NCBI RefSeq assembly: GCF_030408435.1
Contig: NZ_CP047046.1
Coordinates: 1,346,572 to 1,410,571, forward strand
Length of the DNA: 64,000 nucleotides
Direction: 5' to 3'
Source: Corynebacterium auriscanis
GTDB lineage: Bacteria; Actinomycetota; Actinomycetes; Mycobacteriales; Mycobacteriaceae
Shown piece by piece: positions 25,080 through 34,697 of this stretch. Below the pieces are notes generated by a model that was given only the letters and a program-made list of their open reading frames with translations, was not told the DNA's origin and ran no database searches. Made by a program: the position numbers and the translations under genes. Position 1 is the stretch's first letter. Each line of letters opens with the position of its first letter.

Positions 25080-26707
25080 CCCACTCCATGTCCAACGACA
25101 ACCACTTCTTCGAAACCCTCAACCGAGTTGTCGATCACGTCCAGCAATTGGGTTATGACTCGCAGCTTGTCTCCCAAGTCCTCGGGGAGCGAGGCCTGGC
25201 CGCCGCCCACGGCCATAATTACGCTGCCGCCAAATGGTATGCACAGCGCATGGAAAACGGGGAACGAAACAGCGAACGAAACCTCATTTTGGGCTGTTAC
25301 CTGCGCGAACCACTGGACCGTTCCCAATGGGAATTGGTGCTGGGCCCAGGTATAACCGCAGATGCATTGGCCGCCGGCGTGATTGCCCACGGCCGTCTGC
25401 AGGTGGATATCCGGCCGGTCGTTGTCGCGTCCCACGGCACAACCGAGGTTCTCGTGGTCAGCGACCCCGATGCTGCCGCCGAGGTACAGACGGGAACCAG
25501 TGACCATGTTCCAGGGGCGGGAAACGCCAGCATGTCCCTGCTGAACGTCATACCGCCACAGACTCCAGATCCCGATTCAGAATCTCACGGGTCAGTGACG
25601 GATGTCCTTGACCTAGGGTGTGGATCAGGTGTGTTATCTACAGTCCTCGCAGCCAACTATCCGCACCTTCGGGTGACCGGCACGGATATTTCCAGCAGAG
25701 CGCTCGCCTTTGCCAGAGCGGGGCGAGAGGTGGCAGAGCGGGGCGTCGAGAATAAAAGTGGCGACAGCGCAACTACCGATCCGCAGGTGGAATGGCTGTG
25801 TGGCAATTGGTTTGAACCGGTACATGGGCGCGAATTCGACGTGATTGTCAGCAATCCGCCGTTCGTCATGGCCCCGCCGCACCGCGATCAGGCGAAGACG
25901 TACCGCGAGTCCGGTTTGGAATTAGACGGCGCCAGTGCGCTGGTGGTTGGTCAGGCGCCCGAATACTTGCGGGTCGGAGGCCGGGCGCACCTGTTGACGG
26001 GATGGGCGCTAGCGGACGGGGAATCTGCTGCCCAGCGAGTATCCGCGTGGTTACCCACCCACGGTGTGCGCGCATGGGTAGTGCAACGGGAACTGGTGAG
26101 CGTAGCAGACTATGTGACCACGTGGCTGGCCGATGAGGAAGTCGATACCCGAAGCAGCGAAGGTCGCGCGCGTGTGAATGAATGGCTGGACTACCTGGGC
26201 GCCCACAAAGTGGAACGCATCGGAATGGGTTACGTACACCTAGAACGGATTGCAGATTCCGAGCCGTCGGATATGACCTTTGAGGTCCTGGACCAACCTC
26301 TGCCGCCGGGCACGTTTTTAGGCTACGAGGTCCACGAGTGGTTTGCCCGTATGCAGTGGCTGGCCGCAACGGATCGCGAGGATTTGCTGGATTCCACGTT
26401 CGCCATACGCCCCGGGGTCGCTGTGGAGCACATCGAAGTGGCTGATGTGGAACAAGGCCAAGGCTTTACCCCATACGCGTTGCGACTGAGCCGGACAGAG
26501 GGGCCTGCGTGGTCGCACGAGATCGATGAGCACGTCCGCGCCGTGATCAGCGGATTAAACCCCCAAGGCCTGAAGTTGCGAGATGTTGCCGGACTATACT
26601 GCGCCGTGCACGGGTTGGACGAAGCAGCATTTACCGACGCCCTCATGCCCATCATCACCGACCTGATCAGGCACGGGTTCTTGCTGCCGGCGACGGAGAG
26701 TGCATAG
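25076..26707 (+). CDS. Class I SAM-dependent methyltransferase, PrmC/HemK-like
   Basis: 543 residues. The SAM-binding motif DLGCGSGVLSTVLA begins near residue 178, with an acidic GTDIS at the end of strand two, and the catalytic loop SNPPFVMAPP near 261. NPPF is typical of enzymes that methylate amide or exocyclic nitrogen, so the target could be a glutamine in protein or a base in RNA/DNA. The N-terminal 170 residues form an additional domain (LVSQVLGERGLAAAHGHN) and the last 180 residues another winged-helix-like domain, an arrangement seen in large actinobacterial methyltransferases. GTG start at 25076 with GGAG upstream; an ATG at 25088 is possible. Confidence 0.83.
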   Translation: MTHSMSNDNHFFETLNRVVDHVQQLGYDSQLVSQVLGERGLAAAHGHNYAAAKWYAQRMENGERNSERNLILGCYLREPLDRSQWELVLGPGITADALAAGVIAHGRLQVDIRPVVVASHGTTEVLVVSDPDAAAEVQTGTSDHVPGAGNASMSLLNVIPPQTPDPDSESHGSVTDVLDLGCGSGVLSTVLAANYPHLRVTGTDISSRALAFARAGREVAERGVENKSGDSATTDPQVEWLCGNWFEPVHGREFDVIVSNPPFVMAPPHRDQAKTYRESGLELDGASALVVGQAPEYLRVGGRAHLLTGWALADGESAAQRVSAWLPTHGVRAWVVQRELVSVADYVTTWLADEEVDTRSSEGRARVNEWLDYLGAHKVERIGMGYVHLERIADSEPSDMTFEVLDQPLPPGTFLGYEVHEWFARMQWLAATDREDLLDSTFAIRPGVAVEHIEVADVEQGQGFTPYALRLSRTEGPAWSHEIDEHVRAVISGLNPQGLKLRDVAGLYCAVHGLDEAAFTDALMPIITDLIRHGFLLPATESA

Positions 26708-26754
26708 CGCACCGGCGTGCGTGGCTAAGGGACGGGGACCCAGAATTTATGTGG

Positions 26755-26832
26755 AACCAGCGTGACTAGTGCTGATCAGGAACCAGCGTAGCTAGAGCTG
26801 ATCAGGAACCAGCGTGACTAGAGCGAAAAGGA
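26755..26832 (+). repeat. 26-bp tandem repeat, three copies
   Basis: Units begin AACCAGCGT at 26755, 26781 and 26807. The first two end GCTGATCAGG; the third diverges at its end into the purine-rich region before dtd. They lie 10 bp ahead of the dtd start, so copy-number changes could affect dtd expression. Confidence 0.88.
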
Positions 26833-26842
26833 AAAAGGACAG

Positions 26843-27310
26843 ATGAAGGCAATAATCTCAACGGTGAGCGAAGCGAGTGTCACAGTGGACGGCCAAACAA
26901 TCGCGGAGGTCACAGGTCCCGCGCTGTTGGCGCTGATCGGTGCGGGTCGAGACGATGCTCCGGACAGCTGGGAGACGATGGCGCGGAAGATAGCGGAATT
27001 GCGCTTGTTTCCCGGCGATCCCGCGCAGACAGCAACCGATCACTGGGAGGGATCCCGGGACACCTCGGTGGAAGAAATCGGCGGCACCGTGTTGGTCGTC
27101 AGCCAGTTCACTCTTATGGGGCGAACCGCCAAAGGGCGACGACCGTCATGGTCCGATGCCGCCCCGGGCCCGGAGGCCGAACCCATTATCGAGAAGATAG
27201 TGGCCGAACTCCGCCGGCGAGGCATCTGCGTAGCCACGGGTCAGTTTGGGGCGAATATGGCGGTGCAATCCGTGAACCAGGGCCCGTTTACCGTTCTCGT
27301 AGAGACTTAA
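26843..27310 (+). CDS. dtd: D-aminoacyl-tRNA deacylase
   Basis: 155 residues. It frees tRNAs wrongly charged with D-amino acids or glycine. The active-site motifs are present: [19 protein letters not shown] (SQxT) and [13 protein letters not shown] (NxGPxT) at the C-terminus. The N-terminus [20 protein letters not shown] is typical, and a short insertion near residue 120 ([13 protein letters not shown]) is within family variation. GGAAAAAGGAC precedes the ATG at 26843. Three 26-bp tandem repeats lie immediately upstream, and sigB follows. Confidence 0.93.
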   Translation: MKAIISTVSEASVTVDGQTIAEVTGPALLALIGAGRDDAPDSWETMARKIAELRLFPGDPAQTATDHWEGSRDTSVEEIGGTVLVVSQFTLMGRTAKGRRPSWSDAAPGPEAEPIIEKIVAELRRRGICVATGQFGANMAVQSVNQGPFTVLVET

Positions 27311-27377
27311 AAATTGCTGGTCACGGCCGACATACCCCATAAGGGGGTGCATCTGGGCGCAAGGTTTAACCTAAATC

Positions 27378-27403
27378 GGAACAATTCGCACCGCTTGTCC
27401 GTT
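27378..27403 (+). promoter_or_regulatory. SigH/SigE-type promoter of sigB
   Basis: GGAAC (27378-27382) and CGTT (27400-27403) are 17 nt apart, matching the ECF SigH consensus GGAAY-N16-19-CGTT. The site is about 90 bp before the sigB ATG. Control of sigB by SigH is established in corynebacteria and mycobacteria; here it is inferred from the motif. Confidence 0.6.
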
Positions 27404-27490
27404 GACGATGTAGAAACTAACGAAATATTAGAGACTTAACGAAGTCAATGTCTTCTTTTCACCGAGCTTCTCCAGGAGGAGATCAGCGTA

Positions 27491-28498
27491 ATGAGCAACT
27501 CCATGTATGACGACATGGCGGGCGAAGCCGACGATCGCGACAACGAACGATCCGAGGATAAGGGTCGCCGTCGGGGAAATAACGAAAACCCCTCTGCCGA
27601 TTTAGTGCGCGTCTACCTCAACGGCATCGGCAAGACTGCTCTGCTGACTGCAGAAGACGAGGTGGAGCTGTCTCAGCGCATTGAGGTCGGACTGTATGCA
27701 GAGCACCTTTTAAAGAACACGAAGGACCTCACCCGTGCCCGCAAGCGTGACCTGAAGATCCTGGCCCGTGAGGGTAAGGCTGCCCGCAGCCACCTCCTAG
27801 AAGCCAACCTACGCCTCGTTGTGTCCTTAGCGAAGCGCTACACGGGCCGTGGAATGCCACTGCTGGATCTCATCCAGGAAGGCAACCTCGGACTGATCCG
27901 CGCGATGGAGAAGTTCGATTACACCAAGGGCTTTAAGTTCTCTACCTACGCCACGTGGTGGATCCGTCAGGCCATTACCCGCGGTATGGCAGATCAGTCC
28001 CGTACGATCCGCCTGCCGGTACACCTGGTGGAGCAGGTCAACAAACTCTCTCGCATTAAGCGGGAGATGTACCAGCACCTAGGTCGCGAAGCCACCAATG
28101 AGGAGCTATCGGAGGAATCGGGCATTGAGGAATCCAAGATTGAGCTGCTGTTGAAACAATCCCGCGACCCAGTGAGCTTGGACATGCCGGTGGGTTCCGA
28201 TGAAGAGGCGCCGCTGGGTGACTTCATCGAGGATTCCGATGCCACAGATGCCGAGGCGGCGGTTGTTGCATCGCTCCGCCACTCGGACGTCCGCGCCGTG
28301 CTTGGCACGTTGGAGGAACGCGAGCAGGACGTCATTAAACTGCGCTACGGCTTGGATGACGGCATGCCTCGCACCTTGGATCAGATTGGCCGTCGCTTCG
28401 GTCTTTCCCGCGAGCGTGTGCGCCAGATCGAGCGCGAGGTTATGGCCAAGCTGCGCGAGGGGCATCGCGCTGCCAAGCTCCGCGAGTACGCTATCTAG
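27491..28498 (+). CDS. sigB: RNA polymerase sigma factor SigB
   Basis: 335 residues. A group 2 sigma70 factor for stress and transition-phase genes. After a charged 35-residue N-terminus it carries the same regions as SigA but without the long charged extension: [64 protein letters not shown], and the region 4 helix-turn-helix [20 protein letters not shown] strong ribosome site AGGAGGAG lies 9 nt before the ATG. It is followed by dtxR, the conserved corynebacterial order. Confidence 0.95.
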   Translation: MSNSMYDDMAGEADDRDNERSEDKGRRRGNNENPSADLVRVYLNGIGKTALLTAEDEVELSQRIEVGLYAEHLLKNTKDLTRARKRDLKILAREGKAARSHLLEANLRLVVSLAKRYTGRGMPLLDLIQEGNLGLIRAMEKFDYTKGFKFSTYATWWIRQAITRGMADQSRTIRLPVHLVEQVNKLSRIKREMYQHLGREATNEELSEESGIEESKIELLLKQSRDPVSLDMPVGSDEEAPLGDFIEDSDATDAEAAVVASLRHSDVRAVLGTLEEREQDVIKLRYGLDDGMPRTLDQIGRRFGLSRERVRQIEREVMAKLREGHRAAKLREYAI

Positions 28499-28572
28499 AG
28501 CAAGTGTTTGTGTATCTTAAATAGGTAGGTTAACTCCCCCTCTCTTCGAAGACTCGGAAAGGTATATCGCTA

Positions 28573-29298
28573 GTGCGAGATTTGGTTGATACCACTGAGA
28601 TGTATCTGCGCACGATTTATGAATTGGAGGAAGAAGGCATTCCCCCACTGCGCGCGCGCATCGCAGAGCGTCTGGCCCAGTCTGGGCCAACAGTGAGCCA
28701 AACTGTTGCGCGTATGGAGCGCGACGGTCTGCTCAGCATCGCACGGGATCGCAGTTTGAAGCTCTCCGCTGAGGGTCGCGAGCTTGCCACTGCCGTCATG
28801 CGTAAACACCGTCTGGCAGAACGCCTGCTCACGGACGTAATCGGGCTACCGTGGGAGAAGGTCCACGATGAAGCCTGCCGCTGGGAACACGTCATGGGTG
28901 ACGAGGTGGAACAGCGCCTCGTAGAGGTTCTGACCGAATACACCACCTCTCCTTTCGGTAACCCCATTCCAGGACTTCAAGCTCTCGTCCCCGATACCGA
29001 AGATGATCGCCTGGACCAACTCAACAACAGTGTGAAAGCACTACGGGAGCGAGAATCCGTTCGAGCTTCTGATATCGATACCGGCAAAGAAATCCGCGTG
29101 ATCATCTTGGCCGTCAACGAAATCGTCCAAGTCGAGCACAAAATCATGGCCAAGATGGCAGCACTCAACATGTCGTTAGGCAGCGAAGTGACCTTGCAGT
29201 CCGCAGAGGACGGCAACCTTACGGTCACCAACGCCCAAGGCAGCCTCACGATTCCGGAAGATATTAGCCACGCTTTGCGGGTGCAGCCACTGGATTGA
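28573..29298 (+). CDS. dtxR: Iron-dependent repressor DtxR
   Basis: 241 residues. It represses iron uptake and other genes when bound to Fe(II). The N-terminal winged helix VDTTEMYLRTIYELEEEGIPPLR and GPTVSQTVARMERDGLL is almost identical to C. diphtheriae DtxR. The metal-binding and dimer domain shows AVMRKHRLAERLLTDVIGL and DEACRWEHVMGDEVEQRL (including the conserved Cys and the His/Glu ligands), then SPFGNPIPG. A proline-poor linker leads to the SH3-like third domain (residues about 155-241). GTG start at 28573 with GGAAAGG upstream. galE, which follows dtxR in C. glutamicum, is absent. Confidence 0.96.
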   Translation: MRDLVDTTEMYLRTIYELEEEGIPPLRARIAERLAQSGPTVSQTVARMERDGLLSIARDRSLKLSAEGRELATAVMRKHRLAERLLTDVIGLPWEKVHDEACRWEHVMGDEVEQRLVEVLTEYTTSPFGNPIPGLQALVPDTEDDRLDQLNNSVKALRERESVRASDIDTGKEIRVIILAVNEIVQVEHKIMAKMAALNMSLGSEVTLQSAEDGNLTVTNAQGSLTIPEDISHALRVQPLD

Positions 29299-29327
29299 TC
29301 GGCCGCTTTCCGCCGATCTCGGCTAGC

Positions 29328-30704
29328 TCAACTACCCGGTTGCTCATATCCTGCGCCCCGACGTTGTTCGGGGCGCAGGTCGTTGTTGTTCCCACCATGT
29401 CCGTCGAACGCCCCGGCTCCCTTCAGGAATTCGATGTCGAGGATATCTAGGCAGGCGTCGAAATCAGATAGGAATTCATCCACACTGGCGCCCAGATCCA
29501 CCGCTAGGGTCAGCTCATCGTGACACGCGGCGAGCACGTGAGTTCCGCGTTCCAAAGCTAGGCGGAGCAGGTCACGGGTTTTTCCCCGATGGTGAGCACC
29601 AATCGCGCTGATGGTAAGGCCCACCGTGACGGCATCGTCCTCGCACACCGTGTCCAGTTCGTTCATCGTGCGCAATAACGTGGAAAAAGCAACGGTGCCC
29701 TCGTCATTTCCGCCCAAAACCACGGCCAGAAGCGCCATCAAACGCCAGCGCGGTGTGGCCTCCGTGCGCCGCGCAGCGGCGGCGAGTATTTCCCGCACGA
29801 TGGGTGCGTTAACACCTGCGCCCGCCACAATGATGGTGGTGTGTAGGACTTCGCTAAGCGCCAGATATGTCACGCGGGTAAGCACATCAACGTCGTCGCA
29901 CGCATCCTCCACAGAGCGCTTTCCTTCTTTCACTGCCGCAATCGTCTCGTAGAGCCTCACCACGTCGCCCACATCGCCAGGGCCCTGCGAACACAACCCG
30001 TGGCTTTCCGCTCTGCACTCCTCAGCCTCTTCTAATTGACACCCGAGCACGCATCGCTGCGCCAAGAGGTCCAGGGGATCTTCTCGCTGATCCAACCAAT
30101 GTTCCATTTCATCGCGATTGTTCAAACGCAAGGCTCCAGCCAGGGTGGCGATGTTCTGCAGCGGATTATCATCAATGCTGCCCACATGGCCACTGGTGTT
30201 TGTGTTGCTCTCGCGCCAAATCGCCCCGGTCGCAAGTTGTTTCACAAGGAAATGGCCGTTGATCGTGAGGTAGTGTTCCTCCAGGATTCCGCGTGCCTGT
30301 GCCATCGCTCGACTGCGCTTCTTCCCAGGAGAGCCAATGCCGATCAAGATGGCTTCGCACGCTTCCAGCTCAATACCATCGTCAGATTGCATGGCCTCGA
30401 TCAGCGTCTGCACGCCTTCGCGAACCGCCCCTTTATCAAAATCCACGCGGACCACGGGCCCCACTGTCATCCGCGCCGGCTCACCTGCCATTGTGGGTAC
30501 CAAACCCACCACCACCAGAGACTGGGTTGGAACGAAGCCTAAGAGCGCCGGGAGAGATGCCAACAAAGCACCCGGATCCGAACCCAAGTTGACCGTCCGC
30601 GAGTGTGCGGACGACCCGGAAGAGTCATCTAATTGGCCAGCGGGAATACCTTCACGCTCCAGTCGGTTGTTGAGTATGTCTGCAAAATCTTTGAATGAAG
30701 TCAT
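29328..30704 (-). CDS. DUF4192 family protein
   Basis: 458 residues, cytosolic by composition. The family segment starts after about 35 residues with LGSDPGALLASLPALLGFVPTQSLVVVGL and includes CEAILIGIG and the late region WRLMALLAVVLGGNDEGTVAFSTLL. DUF4192 is common in actinobacteria, without known function, and lies downstream of the dtxR locus in corynebacteria. Its last 15 codons overlap a terminator hairpin for convergent dtxR. The upstream intergenic region carries two DnaA boxes. Confidence 0.83.
   Translation of the reverse strand: MTSFKDFADILNNRLEREGIPAGQLDDSSGSSAHSRTVNLGSDPGALLASLPALLGFVPTQSLVVVGLVPTMAGEPARMTVGPVVRVDFDKGAVREGVQTLIEAMQSDDGIELEACEAILIGIGSPGKKRSRAMAQARGILEEHYLTINGHFLVKQLATGAIWRESNTNTSGHVGSIDDNPLQNIATLAGALRLNNRDEMEHWLDQREDPLDLLAQRCVLGCQLEEAEECRAESHGLCSQGPGDVGDVVRLYETIAAVKEGKRSVEDACDDVDVLTRVTYLALSEVLHTTIIVAGAGVNAPIVREILAAAARRTEATPRWRLMALLAVVLGGNDEGTVAFSTLLRTMNELDTVCEDDAVTVGLTISAIGAHHRGKTRDLLRLALERGTHVLAACHDELTLAVDLGASVDEFLSDFDACLDILDIEFLKGAGAFDGHGGNNNDLRPEQRRGAGYEQPGS
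29350..29379. terminator. Strong hairpin between convergent dtxR and DUF4192
   Basis: CCTGCGCCCCGA and TCGGGGCGCAGG form a perfect 12-bp stem with a 6-nt loop. On the plus strand TCGTTGTTGTTCC follows, so it can act as the dtxR terminator. It lies inside the last codons of the oppositely oriented DUF4192 gene, encoding its LRPEQRRGAG segment. Confidence 0.7.
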
Positions 30705-30778
30705 GCCAGCATTGTCGGTGAGGTCGTGGACCTAACTCCGGCACACAACAGAAGAATCACGGCATCCACCCTGCACCC

Positions 30779-30805
30779 TGTGGATAACAGCGGGGATGTG
30801 GATAA
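30779..30805. promoter_or_regulatory. Pair of perfect DnaA boxes
   Basis: TGTGGATAA, the complement of the consensus DnaA box TTATCCACA, occurs at 30779-30787 and 30797-30805 in the same orientation, 18 bp apart. They lie in the divergent gap between DUF4192 and PAC2, followed by AT-rich AAGAATTTTTCTT. No replication origin genes (dnaA, dnaN) are in the window, so this is more likely a DnaA titration or regulatory site than an origin. Confidence 0.65.
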
Positions 30806-30903
30806 GAATTTTTCTTCTGCCATTGTGCAGGTCATGAATCCGCAGCTCTAACCACCTTGGTAGGCTGTAGCAAAGGTATCGCGTGTGAAGGGAGTGCTGC
30901 ACG

Positions 30904-32052
30904 ATGCCCGAGAATTTTCCGCAATCTGATGGCCAGCGGCGAGAGCTCTACGATTTGGCGTACCCAAATCCTTTAGGGGGTCCCACTCCTCAGCTCGAAT
31001 CGCAGCTCAACACCTCGCTTTCCAACCCCACAGAACGTCCTCAGGTTGATCACGAGGCCACCGACACCACGGCCACTTTGCCGCTGATGATCGCCCTGCA
31101 GGGATATGCGGACGCCGGCCAGGCGGTGCATAATGCAGGCACCCACCTGCTGCAGGCACTAGATAGCCAGCCGCTGGCAAAGTTCCGCGTGGATGACCTA
31201 GTGGATTACCGCTCTCGTCGCCCAGGGGTGACCATGGATCACTCCCGGGTCGTTGACCGTGAGGAACTAGCGCTGACACTCGACGTGGTGACAGACACCG
31301 AGGGGCAGAAGTTCTTGCTTCTCAGCGGTCCGGAACCGGATCTGAAGTGGGGTGCATTTTCTGATGCGGTGCTGGAACTGGCGCGCAAATTCAACGTTGA
31401 CAGGGTGGTTACGCTGTACGCGGCACCCATGACCGTTCCACACACCCGTCCTCTCGTGATCTCCGCCCACTCCACTAATTACCAGTTAACTGCGGATTAC
31501 CACACCTGGGATTCCCGCATGATCTTGCCTGGGGCCGCGGCTCTCGACACGGAGCTCAAGCTGTCCCGCCACGGCTTTGAAACCATTGGATTCACCGCGC
31601 ATGTGCCCCACTACATCGCTGCCAGTGACTACCCCGAAGCCACGCACAACCTGCTAGAAGCAGTAAGTAAAGTCACGGGGCGCAAGCTCCCGCTGACAGC
31701 GTTGGAAAGTGACATTGCGCGCGTGCAATCCCAGCTGACCGAACAAGTGGAGGAATCCGCCGAGATCGGGACCGTAGTACAGGCTCTTGAGCAGCAGTAC
31801 GACGCAAACGCGGAGCGGATTCGTCGACGCAAGGAAAATACCCTGCTGCAACCTGGCCAAACAATGCCTACCGGTGACGAAATCGGCGCTGAGCTGGAGG
31901 CCTTCTTGGCCAATGTCGCACGCGGCGAGACGGATGGTTCATCCGACGCCCCTGAACAGCGTGGCGTCGACCCCCACAAGGGCGCTGGGGAACAACCGGA
32001 AGAAGGCCGCGATAGCCGTGAAGAAGACGACGGTGAGGACGGCAACGCCTAG
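30904..32052 (+). CDS. PAC2 family protein
   Basis: 382 residues, the ortholog of Rv2714 by position and sequence. The PAC2 fold spans about residues 50-300: PLMIALQGYADAGQAVHNAG, FRVDDLVDYRSRRPG, LLLSGPEPDLKWGAFSDAVLELA, and GFTAHVPHYIAASDYPEATHNLLEAV. The C-terminal 80 residues are charged and helical, ending in an acidic tail. In eukaryotes PAC2 assists proteasome assembly; the actinobacterial role is unresolved. It starts ATG 30904 with AAGGGAG upstream, and the helicase gene follows 56 nt downstream, probably in the same operon. Confidence 0.85.
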   Translation: MPENFPQSDGQRRELYDLAYPNPLGGPTPQLESQLNTSLSNPTERPQVDHEATDTTATLPLMIALQGYADAGQAVHNAGTHLLQALDSQPLAKFRVDDLVDYRSRRPGVTMDHSRVVDREELALTLDVVTDTEGQKFLLLSGPEPDLKWGAFSDAVLELARKFNVDRVVTLYAAPMTVPHTRPLVISAHSTNYQLTADYHTWDSRMILPGAAALDTELKLSRHGFETIGFTAHVPHYIAASDYPEATHNLLEAVSKVTGRKLPLTALESDIARVQSQLTEQVEESAEIGTVVQALEQQYDANAERIRRRKENTLLQPGQTMPTGDEIGAELEAFLANVARGETDGSSDAPEQRGVDPHKGAGEQPEEGRDSREEDDGEDGNA

Positions 32053-32108
32053 CCGGATGGCCCGTGGCGTGCCGTGAACACCCAAACCAAAGGAAGCTTG
32101 AAGCCCCT

Positions 32109-34667
32109 GTGTCCATTGCATCTGATCTCGCTAGGCTTTTGCCCGACCTCGATGAAGTTCCCGAAAGCCTGGTCGATGATGCGATTCTCGCGTCCTTTCT
32201 GGGGTGGACAAGGGACCGCGGGATCACGCTGTACCCCGCGCAGGAAGAGGCCGCGACGGCGCTGGTCGCGGAGGACAACGTCATCCTCGCTACCCCCACG
32301 GGTTCCGGCAAATCGATGGTGGCTATCGCCGCGCACTTCATCGCAATGGCTCGGGGCCAGCGGAGTTTCTACACGGCTCCGATCAAAGCTCTCGTAAGCG
32401 AAAAGTTCTTCGACCTCTGCCAAACCTTCGGACCCGAAAACGTGGGCATGATGACCGGTGATGCTACAGTCAACGGCAAAGCGCCGATCATCTGCGCCAC
32501 CGCCGAAATCGTGGCCAATATCGCGCTGCGCGAAGGTAAGAATGCGCACATCGATCAAGTAGTGATGGATGAGTTCCACTACTACAGCGAGCCCGACCGC
32601 GGTTGGGCGTGGCAAGTTCCCCTGTTGGAACTGCCCCAAGCCCAGTTTTTATTGATGAGCGCGACGTTGGGTGATACCGCGCCACTACAAGAGGACCTAA
32701 CTGAGCGCACTGGACGCACCAGTACCCTCGTAACGGGCTCTACCCGCCCGGTCCCCTTGGACTTCCATTACGTCTACACCCCCGTGCACGAGACGATCGC
32801 CGAACTGGTCGCAGAAGGTAAAGCACCGATTTACGTGGTGCACTTCACGCAGCGTGAAGCGATTGAGCGCGCCCAAGCCCTCACCAGTATGTCCCTGCTG
32901 GATGATGCGGGGAAGAATGCTGTCGCCAACGGCATTGGTAACTTCCGGTTTACTACGACGTTTGGCAAAACCCTGTCCAAACTGCTTCGTAAAGGCATTG
33001 GTGTGCACCATGCTGGAATGCTGCCGAAGTACCGTCGCCTCGTTGAAAAGCTGTCCCAGGAAGGGTTGCTCAAAGTCATCTGTGGAACGGACACGCTGGG
33101 CGTGGGCATCAACGTGCCTATTCGCACGGTGCTGATGACGGAGTTGACGAAATACGACGGGATTCGCCACCGCGTCCTGAAATCCCGCGAATTTCACCAG
33201 ATTGCCGGGCGCGCCGGGCGCGCGGGTTTCGACACTGAGGGCACGGTAGTCGTGCAAGCTCCGGAACACGAGATCGAGAACTTCCGTGCCCGGGAGCGCG
33301 CCGGTTCAGATCCGAAGAAAATCAAAAAGATCCGGAAGAAAGCCGCGCCTGAGGGGCGGGCGACGTGGAGCGAGAAAACGTTTGATCGCCTCAAGGTGGC
33401 GGAACCAGAGCAGCTAGTTAGCCAGTTCCGCATGTCTAACTCCATGCTGCTCAACCTTGTGGCTCGCCCAGAATGGACCTACGGTTCCCTGCGCCACATC
33501 CTGCGCGGCAATCATGACACGCGCGCGAAGCAAAATGCATCAATCATGCGGACGATTGAGCTATACCGCGGGCTAGTGAACGCAGGCATTGTGGAGGAGT
33601 TCAAAGCCAAAACACCCTCGGGTAAGGACGCACGGCTCACCCAGGATCTGCAACGCGACTTTGCCCTCAACCAGCCGCTGTCCCCCTTCGCGTTGGCGGC
33701 GTTGGAACTGCTGGATCCCGAGTCTTCCACGTTCACCTTGGATGTGATCAGCACTTTTGAGGCAGTGCTAGATGATCCGCGGGCCATCTTACTTGCTCAG
33801 CAAAAGCAGGCCCGTGGTGAAGAGATCGCCGCCTTGAAGTCCGAAGGTGTGGACTACACCGACCGGATGGCCATCGTGGAAGACATCACGTGGCCACAGC
33901 CACTGGTGGAAGAATTGGAAGCAGCCTTCGACACCTTCTGCGAGGGCAATCCGTGGGCCAAAGACTTCGAGCTCAGCCCCAAATCGGTTCTGCGCGACAT
34001 GATTGAGAAGGCCATGACCTTCAGTGACATCGTGGCAACCTACGGCCTCGCCCGCGCCGAAGGGGTTGTGTTGCGTTACCTCACGGATGCGTGGCGGACC
34101 CTCGAGCATTCGGTTCCACAGCAGTACCGCACTGATGAACTCGCGGATATTTTGAATTGGCTCGGTGAGTTAATTCGTCAAATCGACTCTTCCCTCATCG
34201 ACGAGTGGGCCCAGATGGGTGATGAGAACGCGGCACTGACCGAGGAACAGGTCCAAGAGCACGCATTTGGTGTGACGGATCCCAACCTCCTGTCCGCCAA
34301 TCCCCGCGCCCTACGCCGCATGGTGCGCAACCACTTCTTCCGTCACGTGGAACTGTTCGCGTTCGAGCGGGAGGAGGCTCTCGAGCAGATGGATTCCTAC
34401 TTAGACAACCCACCAGACTGGCCTGCTGCGATGGACGATTACTTTGATGAGTATGCCGATCTGGGGGTGGACGCCAATGCCCGCTCCGGCGATTTGATTT
34501 CCATCCGGCCGGGAACGGGCGAAGAATCGGGGCTGTGGTTCGTAAGGCAAATCTTTGACGATCCTGAGGGTGACCACGGTTGGTCGCTGCGTGGAACAGT
34601 GGATCTCAATGCGACCGACGAGGCCGGTGAAGTGCGTCTACGCGAGTTGGAGATCATCGCGGGTTAG
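32109..34667 (+). CDS. Ski2/Mtr4-like DEAD-box RNA helicase with DUF3516 domain
   Basis: About 852 residues from GTG 32109 (GGAAG upstream); an in-frame GTG at 32064 is an alternative. Motif I ATPTGSGKSMVAIAAHF lies near residue 61, motif II VVMDEFHYYSEPDRGW (DEFH, as in Ski2-like proteins), motif III LLMSATLGD, motif V GTDTLGVGINVPIRTVL, and motif VI FHQIAGRAGRAGFDTEG. A basic stretch (DPKKIKKIRKKAAPEG) follows, then the DUF3516 C-terminal half. This architecture is widespread in actinobacteria and probably unwinds structured RNA, though no partner is proven. Confidence 0.88.
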   Translation: MSIASDLARLLPDLDEVPESLVDDAILASFLGWTRDRGITLYPAQEEAATALVAEDNVILATPTGSGKSMVAIAAHFIAMARGQRSFYTAPIKALVSEKFFDLCQTFGPENVGMMTGDATVNGKAPIICATAEIVANIALREGKNAHIDQVVMDEFHYYSEPDRGWAWQVPLLELPQAQFLLMSATLGDTAPLQEDLTERTGRTSTLVTGSTRPVPLDFHYVYTPVHETIAELVAEGKAPIYVVHFTQREAIERAQALTSMSLLDDAGKNAVANGIGNFRFTTTFGKTLSKLLRKGIGVHHAGMLPKYRRLVEKLSQEGLLKVICGTDTLGVGINVPIRTVLMTELTKYDGIRHRVLKSREFHQIAGRAGRAGFDTEGTVVVQAPEHEIENFRARERAGSDPKKIKKIRKKAAPEGRATWSEKTFDRLKVAEPEQLVSQFRMSNSMLLNLVARPEWTYGSLRHILRGNHDTRAKQNASIMRTIELYRGLVNAGIVEEFKAKTPSGKDARLTQDLQRDFALNQPLSPFALAALELLDPESSTFTLDVISTFEAVLDDPRAILLAQQKQARGEEIAALKSEGVDYTDRMAIVEDITWPQPLVEELEAAFDTFCEGNPWAKDFELSPKSVLRDMIEKAMTFSDIVATYGLARAEGVVLRYLTDAWRTLEHSVPQQYRTDELADILNWLGELIRQIDSSLIDEWAQMGDENAALTEEQVQEHAFGVTDPNLLSANPRALRRMVRNHFFRHVELFAFEREEALEQMDSYLDNPPDWPAAMDDYFDEYADLGVDANARSGDLISIRPGTGEESGLWFVRQIFDDPEGDHGWSLRGTVDLNATDEAGEVRLRELEIIAG

Positions 34668-34697
34668 GCACCGCCGAGGCGCCTAGATGGGCCAGCC

